64,000 nucleotides of DNA from Tumidithrix helvetica (GTDB taxonomy: Bacteria; Cyanobacteriota; Cyanobacteriia; Pseudanabaenales; Pseudanabaenaceae): assembly GCF_965232925.1 (NCBI RefSeq), contig NZ_CBDDRA010000002.1, positions 310,001 to 374,000 on the forward strand, given 5' to 3'. A program made the position numbers and the translations under genes. Position 1 is the stretch's first letter, and the number at the start of each line of letters is the position of its first letter. Shown piece by piece: positions 35,068-43,330 of this stretch. The notes under the pieces were generated by a model, which saw only the letters and a list, made by a program, of their open reading frames with translations, was not told the origin of the DNA and made no database searches.

Positions 35068-35767
35068 ATTCTGCAATGTTTCCCAATGATTGATATCCTT
35101 CGCGCCAGCGTAAAAATTTAGCAGGCATTCCTGCCACGATCGCATAAGCAGGTACGTCTTTAGTGACAACTGCTCCAGCACCAACAATACTGCCTTCGCC
35201 AATTGTTACGCCAGGGAGTATAACTGCATTCATACCAATATCGGCTCCAGTTTTAACTTTGACCGATTTGATTTCTAGGTCTGTTTGGATAATGGGAACG
35301 TCAATCGGCAATCCAGTGTGTGTGGAACCTAGTACTTTTGCACCTGGTCCCCATCCCACGTAATCTTCAATAATCAGATCGCGAGCATCAAAGTAGCTCT
35401 GCGGACCAATCCAAACATGGTTGCCAATACAACAAGTACCATCAAACCGACCTTGAATATAGCTTTGAGATCCAATAAATACTTGATTCCCAATCTCAAA
35501 GGTCTCAAGATGTTTGAAGCCTACCCCATTGCCAATCCGAACGCTATGTCCAAATCTACGTGCAACGGCACGCCAAACAACACGCCGCATTAGCCCATCA
35601 AAGTCGCCATCGCTTGTAACAAAGCGCGAGTACAATTCCATCAATCCATCCTTGCTGTACTGATGAGACAAATACTTTGCTAGTTCCACTTCATACTCTG
35701 GATCTGGCTTTAACTCTTGCGAACCATGTACAGCTTGAACGATCCTAGTTTTAGCTGATTCAAACAT
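35057..35767 (-). CDS. left-handed beta-helix (hexapeptide) acyltransferase
   Basis: This 236-residue protein has a helical N-terminus (about 1-70) and a run of hexapeptide repeats (about 75-215) including IGNHVWIGPQSYFDARDLIIEDYVG. It has the closing block GMNAVILPGVTIGEGSIVGAGAVVTKDVPAYAIVAGMPAKFLRW that typifies WbbJ/LacA-type O- or N-acetyltransferases. It would act in the cytosol on a sugar nucleotide or lipid-linked sugar as a trimer. Its ATG shares one base with the stop of the upstream aminotransferase gene, and its end overlaps the epimerase gene. Confidence 0.9.
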   Translation of the reverse strand: MFESAKTRIVQAVHGSQELKPDPEYEVELAKYLSHQYSKDGLMELYSRFVTSDGDFDGLMRRVVWRAVARRFGHSVRIGNGVGFKHLETFEIGNQVFIGSQSYIQGRFDGTCCIGNHVWIGPQSYFDARDLIIEDYVGWGPGAKVLGSTHTGLPIDVPIIQTDLEIKSVKVKTGADIGMNAVILPGVTIGEGSIVGAGAVVTKDVPAYAIVAGMPAKFLRWREGYQSLGNIAEYEK

Positions 35768-36861
35768 TAAATTCTCTCACTCAAAGCAGTACTAACAATT
35801 TTTAGTTGATCTGGGGAGATCTCTGCATACATGGGCAGTGAAAGTTCTTGACTAGCTGCAACTTCAGAACAAGGAAAGTCACCAAGTTTATATCTTAGAT
35901 CGGTATAAGCTGTTTGTAAATGTACGGGAATGTGATAGTGAATACCTGTTTGTATTCCTTTTTCATTGAGCTTCTGTTGCAGCGCATCTCGATTTTGGGA
36001 ACGCACAGCATAGACATGGTAAACATGGTAGCTATATGGCATTGCGATCGGCGTTTTTACGCCTGAATTTTTCAATAGCTCATCGTAAAGTGCTGCATGG
36101 GATCTACGTGCTTCCGTCCACCGATCTAAATAGCGCAATTTCACACGCAAAATTGCTCCCTGAATACCATCCATGCGGTAATTATAGCCCTTGAGAACAT
36201 GGTGATACCTTCGTTCCTGCCCCCAGTCACGCAACATCCTCATCGTACTTGCAAATTCGGGATTGTTGGTAACTGCCATGCCTCCTTCACCATAAGCCCC
36301 CAAGTTCTTACCAGGGTAAAAGCTGAAACAGCCAATATCTCCAATACTTCCTACCCGACGCCCCTTATACTCCGCCCTATGGGCTTGGGCAGCATCTTCA
36401 ATCACAATCAAACCATGCCGCTTAGCAATCTCTAAAATTGGATCCATATCTGCTGGTTGACCGTACAGATGCACTGGCAGAATTGCCTTTGTCCGTTCGG
36501 TTATGGCTTGTTCGATTTTCGTGACATCTATAGTATAGGAAACTGGATCGATATCCACGAAAACAGCCTTGGCACCAGTGTAATCAATTGCTGCCACGGT
36601 AGCAACAAAAGTGAAGGGTACGGTAATTACTTCATCCCCAGAACCAATACCCGCAGCTAACAGTGCTAGGTGAAGAGCGCTAGTTCCCGTATTTACCGCA
36701 ATGCCATATTCTGCATTGCAATAGTTAGCAAACTCCTGCTCCAAAGCAGTCACCTCATCCCCCAGAACAAATTGGGTACTTTCCAAGACTTTCAAAACTG
36801 CAGTATCGATTTCATCTTTAATGCTGAGGTATTGAGCTTTCAGATCTACAAATGGAATCAC
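35767..36861 (-). CDS. DegT-family aminotransferase, WbpE/WlbC-like
   Basis: This 364-residue PLP enzyme starts IPFVDLKAQYLSIKDEID, close to the 3-amino-sugar aminotransferases WbpE/WlbC and QdtB. Lys185 in CFSFYPGKNLGAYGEGGM holds the cofactor, with VNTGTSALHLALLAAG near 58 and VIEDAAQAHRAEYKG near 152. The expected substrate is a UDP-3-keto sugar supplied by the neighbouring dehydrogenase. The start is GTG (36861), fixed by the conserved N-terminus and by the GTGA overlap of four bases with the upstream gene's stop. Confidence 0.93.
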   Translation of the reverse strand: MIPFVDLKAQYLSIKDEIDTAVLKVLESTQFVLGDEVTALEQEFANYCNAEYGIAVNTGTSALHLALLAAGIGSGDEVITVPFTFVATVAAIDYTGAKAVFVDIDPVSYTIDVTKIEQAITERTKAILPVHLYGQPADMDPILEIAKRHGLIVIEDAAQAHRAEYKGRRVGSIGDIGCFSFYPGKNLGAYGEGGMAVTNNPEFASTMRMLRDWGQERRYHHVLKGYNYRMDGIQGAILRVKLRYLDRWTEARRSHAALYDELLKNSGVKTPIAMPYSYHVYHVYAVRSQNRDALQQKLNEKGIQTGIHYHIPVHLQTAYTDLRYKLGDFPCSEVAASQELSLPMYAEISPDQLKIVSTALSERI

Positions 36862-37898
36862 GCTGCTACCTCCGCTAAGTCTAATTTTACTAATTGGCCT
36901 TGTTGCTTGATCGATTTTGTCGCAGCTTCGAGAATTCTGACTACGCGCATTCCTGCTTCTCCATCGGTGATCGGGCGATCGCCTGTTTCAATGCAACGGA
37001 TAAAGTGTACTCCTTCTGTTCGTAGAGCTTCTGTCATATCTAATTGTGGTGCCCACATATCCCCTGCACGATAGCCAACGAGCATCTGGTAAACGCTTTC
37101 TTCAGCATTGGTACTGAGCGTAATGCCCTTGTCGTACACCTTAACCTTCTCACTCGGTTCTAAGTCATCGAAGACAATCATCTTACGACTACCACCAATT
37201 AGAGTACGACGTACTTTGACAGGTGCTAGCCAATTGGCATGAATGTGAGCGATCGAGTTATCAGCAAAGAACAATGTCAAGTAGGCAATATTCTCCATAC
37301 CACCAGGAACGTGGCTCACACCAGTAGCTGAAACCGCACAAGGCTTAGCTTGCAATACATAATCCATGATTGATAAGTCGTGAACTGCCAGATCCCAAAG
37401 AACGTTAACATCGTGTTGTATGAGTCCCAGATTGACGCGCACAGAGTCATAGTAGTAGATACTACCTAGTTCTCCACTGCTAACAAGTTCGTGCATTTTA
37501 CGAACTGCACCTGTATAGACAAAAGTGTGATCGACCATCAAAACAAGCTTGCGCTTTTCCGCTTCGTCGATTAGCCTCATAGCCTGCTCAGTTGTAACAG
37601 TCATAGGCTTCTCAACCAGTACGTGCTTACCCGCTTTCAATGCCGCCAGTGCCAGATCGAAGTGAGTAGAAACTGGCGTAGCGATCGCCACCGCATCAAT
37701 TTTTGGATCTGTAAAGATATCCTGACACCTCGTCGTTACCTGTATTGTTGGATAACGTGCTTGTACTTTTGCCAGCAATTCTGGCTTAAAATCACTGACC
37801 GTTCGCACCTGCGCTCTAGGAATCTCTGAAAAGTTTCGAACCAGATTCGGTCCCCAATAACCATAGCCAATAATCCCAATATTCACGTTATTTTCCAT
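36858..37898 (-). CDS. Gfo/Idh/MocA oxidoreductase, WbpB/WlbA-like
   Basis: This 346-residue NAD(P)-dependent dehydrogenase has NIGIIGYGYWGPNLVRNF at its start (GxGxxG) and the family motif GKHVLVEKPMT near 88-98 with the catalytic-site Lys. A WDLAVHDLSIMDY block near 168 supplies the His/Asp. With the adjoining aminotransferase and N-acyltransferase it matches the WbpB-WbpE-WbpD order of enzymes that build 3-acetamido uronic acid sugars. Its substrate is therefore probably a UDP-GlcNAc-derived sugar (inference). The 6-dehydrogenase WbpA is not in the window. Confidence 0.92.
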   Translation of the reverse strand: MENNVNIGIIGYGYWGPNLVRNFSEIPRAQVRTVSDFKPELLAKVQARYPTIQVTTRCQDIFTDPKIDAVAIATPVSTHFDLALAALKAGKHVLVEKPMTVTTEQAMRLIDEAEKRKLVLMVDHTFVYTGAVRKMHELVSSGELGSIYYYDSVRVNLGLIQHDVNVLWDLAVHDLSIMDYVLQAKPCAVSATGVSHVPGGMENIAYLTLFFADNSIAHIHANWLAPVKVRRTLIGGSRKMIVFDDLEPSEKVKVYDKGITLSTNAEESVYQMLVGYRAGDMWAPQLDMTEALRTEGVHFIRCIETGDRPITDGEAGMRVVRILEAATKSIKQQGQLVKLDLAEVAA

Positions 37899-37919
37899 AG
37901 GTTCCGCTAATAATTGTGC

Positions 37920-38444
37920 TTAATTTGTTCTACTATCTGAACTACCGTTGACCTCTGATAAGACTTTACTATGGTATCTAACATCACCAATAATTTTGGC
38001 GGGGACTCCTGCAACAATGGCATGAGCAGGAATGTCCCTCGTCACAACAGCTCCAGCCCCAACAATCGCTCTTTCACCAATTGTCACTCCTGCTAGAATA
38101 GTGGCATTACTGCCAATCGAGGCAGAGCGCTTTACTAATGTCTTGACTACAGTCCAATCAGACTCCGTTTGCAAACTACCATCTTCACTTGTGGCACGTG
38201 GATAAAGGTCATTGGTAAACATAACTCCATGACCTATAAACACTTCATCCTCAAGTATGACCCCTTCACAAAGAAAACTATGGGAGGAGACTTTGCACCG
38301 GCTCCCAACAGTGGCATTTTTCTGAATCTCCACAAATGCCCCAATCTTGGTCTCATCACCAACAGTACACCCATAGAGATTGACAAGACTGGGATGAAAA
38401 ATTTTTACGTCCTTTCCCAAATTGACATCATTATTTACTGGCAT
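37920..38444 (-). CDS. hexapeptide-repeat N-acetyltransferase, WbpD/WlbB-like
   Basis: This 174-residue left-handed beta-helix enzyme begins VNLGKDVKIFHPSLVNLYGCTVGDETKIGAFVEI, very like WbpD/WlbB, which acetylates the 3-amino group of UDP-sugars. The motif VMFTNDLYPRAT near 75 corresponds to the catalytic Asn/His region, and ATILAGVTIGERAIVGAGAVVTRDIPAHAIVAGVPAK closes the helix. It is the first gene of the overlapping sugar-nucleotide set, 21 bp before the dehydrogenase gene. Its leader after the preceding gene is 216 bp, so a promoter may lie there. Confidence 0.9.
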   Translation of the reverse strand: MPVNNDVNLGKDVKIFHPSLVNLYGCTVGDETKIGAFVEIQKNATVGSRCKVSSHSFLCEGVILEDEVFIGHGVMFTNDLYPRATSEDGSLQTESDWTVVKTLVKRSASIGSNATILAGVTIGERAIVGAGAVVTRDIPAHAIVAGVPAKIIGDVRYHSKVLSEVNGSSDSRTN

Positions 38445-38660
38445 TATTTAGTGTGCCTTATCTTTATCTTTATTTTTACTAAAGCTGAGGTTGAATATTG
38501 GCAGTCAATAAACTACTTAAAAGTACTATATCAATCACCCTATTTATAAATGCTCTGGAGTGGGAAGTTAAGCAGCGATCGCTTTTCTTGTACTCTAACA
38601 AAACTGTAGGAGAAGGCGTGATGTATATATGTAACGAATAATGAATATAGAAAGAAGCAC

Positions 38661-39104
38661 CTAACATACAAATTGGAAATCACTGATGCCCCCGCAGCCA
38701 AGCATCCGTGCATTTCTACGCGTAAACTCACCCACAGAAGAATTCCCGTCAGGGTCGATTACCCCTGTGACATACTGCCAGAGATCCCTCGGGGCAATCT
38801 CAGCTTTAAAAGTGCCATCTTCATTCTTCCGAATGTGATACCACTTGGTTTGCTGGCACTGCTCGCACCAAAAAGCCTCTACCCATTCTCCCTCTAACGG
38901 TACTGCCGTTCGAGTTGCTACTAACAGTAATGCATTTTGTTTCGGGATCCCTCTTTGCTGTAGCTGCTCTACCCGATCGGCAAATAACGGATATTTTCGA
39001 CTGACGCTATCAAGATGACATCCATGGATTGGACAGTAAATAGCCCGTCGTTTCGATCGCTTCCGATTTCGGTCACACCTGTTCTGCAATTCGACCTCCC
39101 ACAT
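38661..39104 (-). CDS. conserved cyanobacterial protein, 147 aa, Cys-rich
   Basis: I recognise this only as a small protein conserved among cyanobacteria; no function is known to me. Visible features are a strongly basic N-terminus (RCDRNRKRSKRRAIYCPIHGCHLDS) with Cys/His clusters, a second pair WCEQCQQTKWYH near 80, and a conserved C-terminus with WQYVTGVIDPDGNSSVGEFTRRNARM. The Cys-x3-Cys (CPIHGC) and Cys-x2-Cys pairs could form a zinc ribbon. The gene stands alone between the sugar-nucleotide cassette and the GT26 gene on the same strand. Confidence 0.6.
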   Translation of the reverse strand: MWEVELQNRCDRNRKRSKRRAIYCPIHGCHLDSVSRKYPLFADRVEQLQQRGIPKQNALLLVATRTAVPLEGEWVEAFWCEQCQQTKWYHIRKNEDGTFKAEIAPRDLWQYVTGVIDPDGNSSVGEFTRRNARMLGCGGISDFQFVC

Positions 39105-39298
39105 TCATAAACAGAGAAAATGGGAGGACTACGTTGGAGAAACTGAGATCGATAAAGACCATCAAAGCTCGCTCCTAAATAACTAAGTAAAGTATTCAGC
39201 TACTGAAATGCAATCATCCCAATTTATTTTTAGCGTTGCTGCTAACCAAACTATATTGACTCTAAACTGACTATAAGGAAATGGAGCCTTTTCCATCC

Positions 39299-40189
39299 TT
39301 ATTTCTTTAGCTTTTTAACCATATTAGCAAAAAACGATGAAGTCTCAGAGAAAAATTGTCCAACCTTACTTCTAGACATCGCAAATGTTAGAAGTTGCTT
39401 CAGTGCTAACCATAGAAAAACTGGATTTGTGCTAGCGTAACGCGGCCAAAGACGCTTAGGCTCTTGGCAGAGGCGATAAAGCCACTCAAGCCCAGAATGG
39501 CGAATTGGCTTAGGCGCACGTTTGAGGACACCAGCGTATAAAGGAAACGCTGCTCCTACGCCAATCATAACTGCTTGAATCTTGTCACGATGTTGCGCGA
39601 TCCAAAATTCTTGTTTGGGACAGCCCAAGGCAACAAACAAAATGCCTGCGCCACTAGCATTGATTCTCTGCACCGTTTCTGCATCTTCATCGGCAGTGGC
39701 AGGACGAAAGGGGGGAGCTTCCATACCAGCTATCTGCAACGTAGGAAAGTTATACAGGAGACGTTCGCGAATCTTATCTAGTACATCAGGCTTTGCACCC
39801 AAGAAATAGAGACTCACGCGATCTTCAGATGCCTGTTGGCAAACAGCTTCTAGAATATCCATGCCAGCGACGCGTTCAGATCGCGTCGATCCCAACAGTC
39901 GCAGCATCCAAACCAACGGCATGCCATCTGGTGTGACTAGATCGGCATGCTCTAGCACATCCGCTAAGCGAGCATCTCTTTTCGCTTCAATCAACATGTG
40001 CACGTTAGCAACGCAAACTACCTTACTCAGCCGCTTCTTTGCCCAAGAAATCATCAGGCTAATCTGCTCGTCAAATGATAGGTCAGTTACGGGCGAGCCA
40101 ATCAAATTTTGAACTGAGTGAGGCATCTCTACAGTGATGTCCCTAGGGGGGGGTGACAAATATGTACTCGGATTACCAATAGCCATCAT
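39299..40189 (-). CDS. WecG/TagA/CpsF family glycosyltransferase (GT26)
   Basis: This 296-residue membrane-associated enzyme adds the second sugar (often ManNAc or its uronic acid) to a polyprenyl-linked GlcNAc (family knowledge). Visible motifs are VVCVANVHMLIEAKRD near 57, ADLVTPDGMPLVWMLRLLG near 86, VSLYFLGAKPDVLDKI near 128, VALGCPKQEFWIAQH near 190 and GVGAAFPLYAGVLKRAPKPIRHSGLEWLYRL near 210. The basic tail may attach it to the membrane. An 8-base G run (40146-40153) falls in codons 13-15; a second in-frame ATG at 40126 (MPHSVQNLIG) lies after it. It is the first minus-strand gene of the locus. Confidence 0.92.
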   Translation of the reverse strand: MMAIGNPSTYLSPPPRDITVEMPHSVQNLIGSPVTDLSFDEQISLMISWAKKRLSKVVCVANVHMLIEAKRDARLADVLEHADLVTPDGMPLVWMLRLLGSTRSERVAGMDILEAVCQQASEDRVSLYFLGAKPDVLDKIRERLLYNFPTLQIAGMEAPPFRPATADEDAETVQRINASGAGILFVALGCPKQEFWIAQHRDKIQAVMIGVGAAFPLYAGVLKRAPKPIRHSGLEWLYRLCQEPKRLWPRYASTNPVFLWLALKQLLTFAMSRSKVGQFFSETSSFFANMVKKLKK

Positions 40190-40643
40190 GTTTTTAATGA
40201 TTAAAATTCATGTAAAAAGCTAAGTCTCTTTCGGATAAAGCGTTCTGACTGTTTTAAGTCGAAGCTTAATTAATTCCTGTTTGAATTTCTCAATTCTATT
40301 TAAACTTCTCTGAGTCTCGAACATTCCTAAGATTGGATGAGCAAGATCAAATGGAATGTTTAACCTTAATTTTCCATGACAAATTAGGGGATAGAAGAAT
40401 ACCTCTACCCTGCTCGCTCAGAAGATTTACAACTAGGTCAAACTCCTCGTAAATCTGTTAAAGATTAAATATATTAAAGCCCTTAAACTAACTGAATCAA
40501 AACCTGCGTTGACAAACAGGCATTTTGGAATTATGGACCCAAAATCTATAACCTTTAGGCTGATACAGCCATAGAGGTAAAATAGAACTTCGAGTTGTGC
40601 AGATAATTTTACTCATCTTCAGCTAGTTTTTACAACTAGGCGA

Positions 40644-40889
40644 AGTTATACAGAAGTTATACAGGCGAAGTTATACAAGTTATACAAAAGTCTTGTCTCA
40701 ACAGAATTTATACTAAAATTCACATGGAATTTATATGGAATCTCAATCTCTAAAAGGATTTTGCTATGATTTCGACAGAATTTCGATGGGATAGTAAAGT
40801 TTATCCAAGATTTATAGAGAATAATTCCATTGAAAAGATTTTAATAGAATTCCAACAGAAGTTATACAGAAGTTATACAGAAGTTATAT
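40644..40889. repeat. iteron-like array of AGTTATACA
   Basis: The nonamer AGTTATACA occurs at 40644, 40655, 40669, 40678, 40860 and 40871, with a one-base variant at 40882. Spacing is mostly 11 bp, close to one helical turn, as for arrays bound by a protein on one DNA face. It could be an operator array or a slippage-born microsatellite; sequence alone does not decide. Confidence 0.6.
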
Positions 40890-40984
40890 CTCAAAAGAAT
40901 TTATACTAAATTCACATGGAATTTATATGGAATCTCAATCTCTAAAAGGATTTTGCTACGATCTCAACGGAATTTCGATAGGAT
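40695..40984. repeat. 97-bp direct repeat, two copies
   Basis: The block at 40695-40792 (98 bp) recurs at 40888-40984 (97 bp), offset 193 bp, with one gap and a few substitutions. It includes TTCACATGGAATTTATATGG and TCTAAAAGGATTTTGCTA. Each copy is preceded by AGTTATACA iterons, so the full duplicated unit is about 130-150 bp. Confidence 0.7.
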
Positions 40985-41165
40985 TTATGCAGAATCAGAA
41001 CTTTATGGATAACTAAAAGTAATTGGGAAGCATTTATATCGAATTCAATGCGAGGGATGACTATTTGCGATATCCACAAAAAGGTTTTTCAGGAAGGCGG
41101 TTTCAGATCGAAGGTGCTGCTACAGAGATTCAAAATACCGATCGCTGACAGATAATACCTGCCTC

Positions 41166-42353
41166 TCATTTCTTGAGTACGAGATAATATAGCTCACCGT
41201 CATATTTGATCAGTCCTGCCCGTTGTTTTGGCACTTCTCCAGTGCCCATAAAAATATCAACCCGTCCTGCTCCCTTAATTGCGCCGCCCGTATCTTGATC
41301 GAGCACAAAGCGGTTGACAGGGCGAAATTCATAGGTATTAGTAACGGGGTTTAAAAAGGGGAGTGGCGTGCGAATCAGGGCGATCGCACCCGCAGGCATA
41401 ATCGATTTATCAGTGGCGATCGATCGCTCCGCCGTTACAGGTACGTTCAAGCTACCGATCGCAGGGCTACCATTGGTCTCGCGAAAAAACACAAAACTCT
41501 GATTGCGATTGAGATACCCAACCAATTCTTGCGGATGCTTTTGGAAATATGCCATTAAGGACTGCAAAGTGACATCCTCTAGACGCATTTTGCCATCGCG
41601 CACGATCGCCGCCCCAACGGAGGTATAGGGACGATCGGTTTTCCCCGCAAAGCCCACGGTGATTAAAGAGCCGTCATTCAAAACCAGACGGGCTGAGCCT
41701 TGAACGTGGATCAGAAATGCCTGAAAGCGATCGCTGAGCCAAGCAATTTCCGAGCCTGCTAAACGTTTGCTCCCTTCCAACATTTCTCGGGTGGGATGGG
41801 GGCGTTCCCAATTGCTAAAATCTGGGGGCAAGCGATAGATGGGATATTGAAACTCCCCATTGCGGGTGCGACTGGCTTTATAGACGGCTTCGTAATAGCC
41901 AGTAAACTGTACTGTGCCTTTGCGATCGAGTCCAATCGATTTATGCAGGTCAAACTCTTGCAGCACGGCTTTTTGCAGTTCTACAGCATTGGGCGAAGTT
42001 TGCACCAATTGCCGAAATCGGATGAGGCTGCGTTCCATACGATCGCGACTAATCTCACCGACAGGATAGCGATCGGCAGCCTTGGGCGTGCGAATGTATT
42101 GGATGCTATAGTCAATCGCTTTGAGAAGTTGGGCGCGATCGCAGTCAAACAGATCGTCCACCAAGCGATCGCTGAGGGGATTGATAGCTTGTTTGGGTAA
42201 GGGTACGAGCACCTGAGCTAATTTTGGAATTCCTAAATTCTCTTGTTTATTCTCTTGTTTAGAATCCTGTAAAGGAACTTGCGTGGTTGCAAGACTAGGC
42301 AACCCAGCCAAGAGAATTCCCAAACTCAAACTGAAAATTTGTCCGTTGTACAT
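41166..42353 (-). CDS. mltA: MltA-type lytic transglycosylase
   Basis: This 395-residue enzyme cleaves murein glycan strands to 1,6-anhydro ends in the periplasm (family knowledge). An N-terminal signal segment (FSLSLGILLAGLPSLATTQ) is visible; no lipobox Cys is present, unlike the E. coli lipoprotein. The MltA domain begins VQFTGYYEAVYKAS near 145 and includes QGSARLVLNDGSLITVGFAGK near 220. The 3D domain near the end has LDQDTGGAIKGAGRVDIFMGTG, where the Asp of RVD is the expected catalytic residue. It is followed at its 3' side by non-coding DNA and preceded 14 bp upstream by a YbjQ-domain gene, suggesting co-transcription. Confidence 0.92.
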   Translation of the reverse strand: MYNGQIFSLSLGILLAGLPSLATTQVPLQDSKQENKQENLGIPKLAQVLVPLPKQAINPLSDRLVDDLFDCDRAQLLKAIDYSIQYIRTPKAADRYPVGEISRDRMERSLIRFRQLVQTSPNAVELQKAVLQEFDLHKSIGLDRKGTVQFTGYYEAVYKASRTRNGEFQYPIYRLPPDFSNWERPHPTREMLEGSKRLAGSEIAWLSDRFQAFLIHVQGSARLVLNDGSLITVGFAGKTDRPYTSVGAAIVRDGKMRLEDVTLQSLMAYFQKHPQELVGYLNRNQSFVFFRETNGSPAIGSLNVPVTAERSIATDKSIMPAGAIALIRTPLPFLNPVTNTYEFRPVNRFVLDQDTGGAIKGAGRVDIFMGTGEVPKQRAGLIKYDGELYYLVLKK

Positions 42354-42367
42354 AGATAGTTCTTAAT

Positions 42368-43258
42368 TTAATGACCGATCGCAGGAGGAGGCGCAACTAC
42401 AGATATGGATGCGGGTGGATCGTTGAGCGAAAGCATCAACTGGGGTGTCTGAATCTGGTGATCGTCCCGCGTAGGCGTGACTGCGGTACCGATCGCAAAA
42501 AACTCAATCACATGGGAACTCCAAGCATATTGATGCTCTTGGATATTTGCCCCAATAATCCCCTCAGCTTGGAGTTGAGAGGCTTCATCCTGCATCCGTT
42601 CCATGGCGATTTCGCGGGCATCATAGAGGGCTTGCGTGAAGTTAGGCATTTCCACATTTCTGCCAATCGTTCTAAACCATTGCCCCAAGCCTTGATAGGC
42701 GACATGATAGACGCAGTTGCCCATGACCAATCCCAAGGGACGATAGCCCGCTCGTAATAATGTCCAGAAGTCCTGTCCAGACAGGTCGCTCGTAAAGGGT
42801 TTGTTTTGGACAGTACGGTAAGATATGGCATGGTTGCGAGCCTTGACAGCCGTTCCGATCGCTACAAACTCCGCCATATTCGGTTCCCAAGTCATGTGTT
42901 TGGCAGTCAGCCGCACGCCCACAATGCCGTCAGCCCCGAGAGCCTCCGCTTCTTCTTGCATCCGCGTCATTGCCAACTCGCGGGCGTGATACATTGCCTG
43001 AGAGAGGGTAGTCATTTCCATATTTTGGTTGATCCCTGCCCACTGAAACCCAATGTGATACATGGAGCAGCCCACCACCAAACCCAAAGGCTCAAACCCA
43101 GCCTCTTTAACCAAGAGAAACTCATTCACAGAAAGATCGCTGGTAAACAAATTGCTCTGCTTGCCCCCCTGCTGCATTCTGGTCATTCGTTCTTGGGCGT
43201 GGGGTGGCAGATCGGAGGCGATCGCAGGACGTGGAGAATTGGGTGGTTGGTTTGTCAT
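42368..43258 (-). CDS. protein with two YbjQ (UPF0145) domains
   Basis: This 296-residue soluble protein is built from two copies of a domain of about 105 residues. Each copy starts FTSDLSxxEFxxLxxAGxxPLGLVxG near 38 and 153, and ends with a glycine-rich EGIIGANI or DGIVGVRL strand plus EFxAIGTAV. This is the YbjQ/PF01906-like fold, which forms pentamers in characterised homologues. It has been called heavy-metal-binding without firm proof. It lies 72 bp after a larger paralogue and 14 bp before mltA, so an envelope link is possible but unproven. Confidence 0.75.
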   Translation of the reverse strand: MTNQPPNSPRPAIASDLPPHAQERMTRMQQGGKQSNLFTSDLSVNEFLLVKEAGFEPLGLVVGCSMYHIGFQWAGINQNMEMTTLSQAMYHARELAMTRMQEEAEALGADGIVGVRLTAKHMTWEPNMAEFVAIGTAVKARNHAISYRTVQNKPFTSDLSGQDFWTLLRAGYRPLGLVMGNCVYHVAYQGLGQWFRTIGRNVEMPNFTQALYDAREIAMERMQDEASQLQAEGIIGANIQEHQYAWSSHVIEFFAIGTAVTPTRDDHQIQTPQLMLSLNDPPASISVVAPPPAIGH

Positions 43259-43330
43259 ATCGATAATTTTGAGAGAATCTTAAAGATAGTTTTAAAGATA
43301 ATTTGGGAACGATGATTCAATCGCGATCGA

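Larger units (their letters stand above)
40190..41165. promoter_or_regulatory. 976-bp non-coding region upstream of the polysaccharide genes
   Basis: No gene is seen in either strand. The part near the GT26 gene (40190-40640) shows nothing recognisable. The distal part carries an iteron-like array and a duplicated block (separate entries). As both flanking genes run on the minus strand, the region should contain the promoter of the GT26 gene and possibly the whole run. Confidence 0.55.

Noticed and set aside
35068..35202. Upstream extension of the epimerase gene to 35202
   Set aside because: The added 45 residues are unlike the SDR family and overlap the preceding acyltransferase gene by 146 bp.
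38169..38549. 126-codon plus-strand frame over the acetyltransferase gene
   Set aside because: It is antisense to a clear WbpD-like gene, with no family pattern and no ribosome site.
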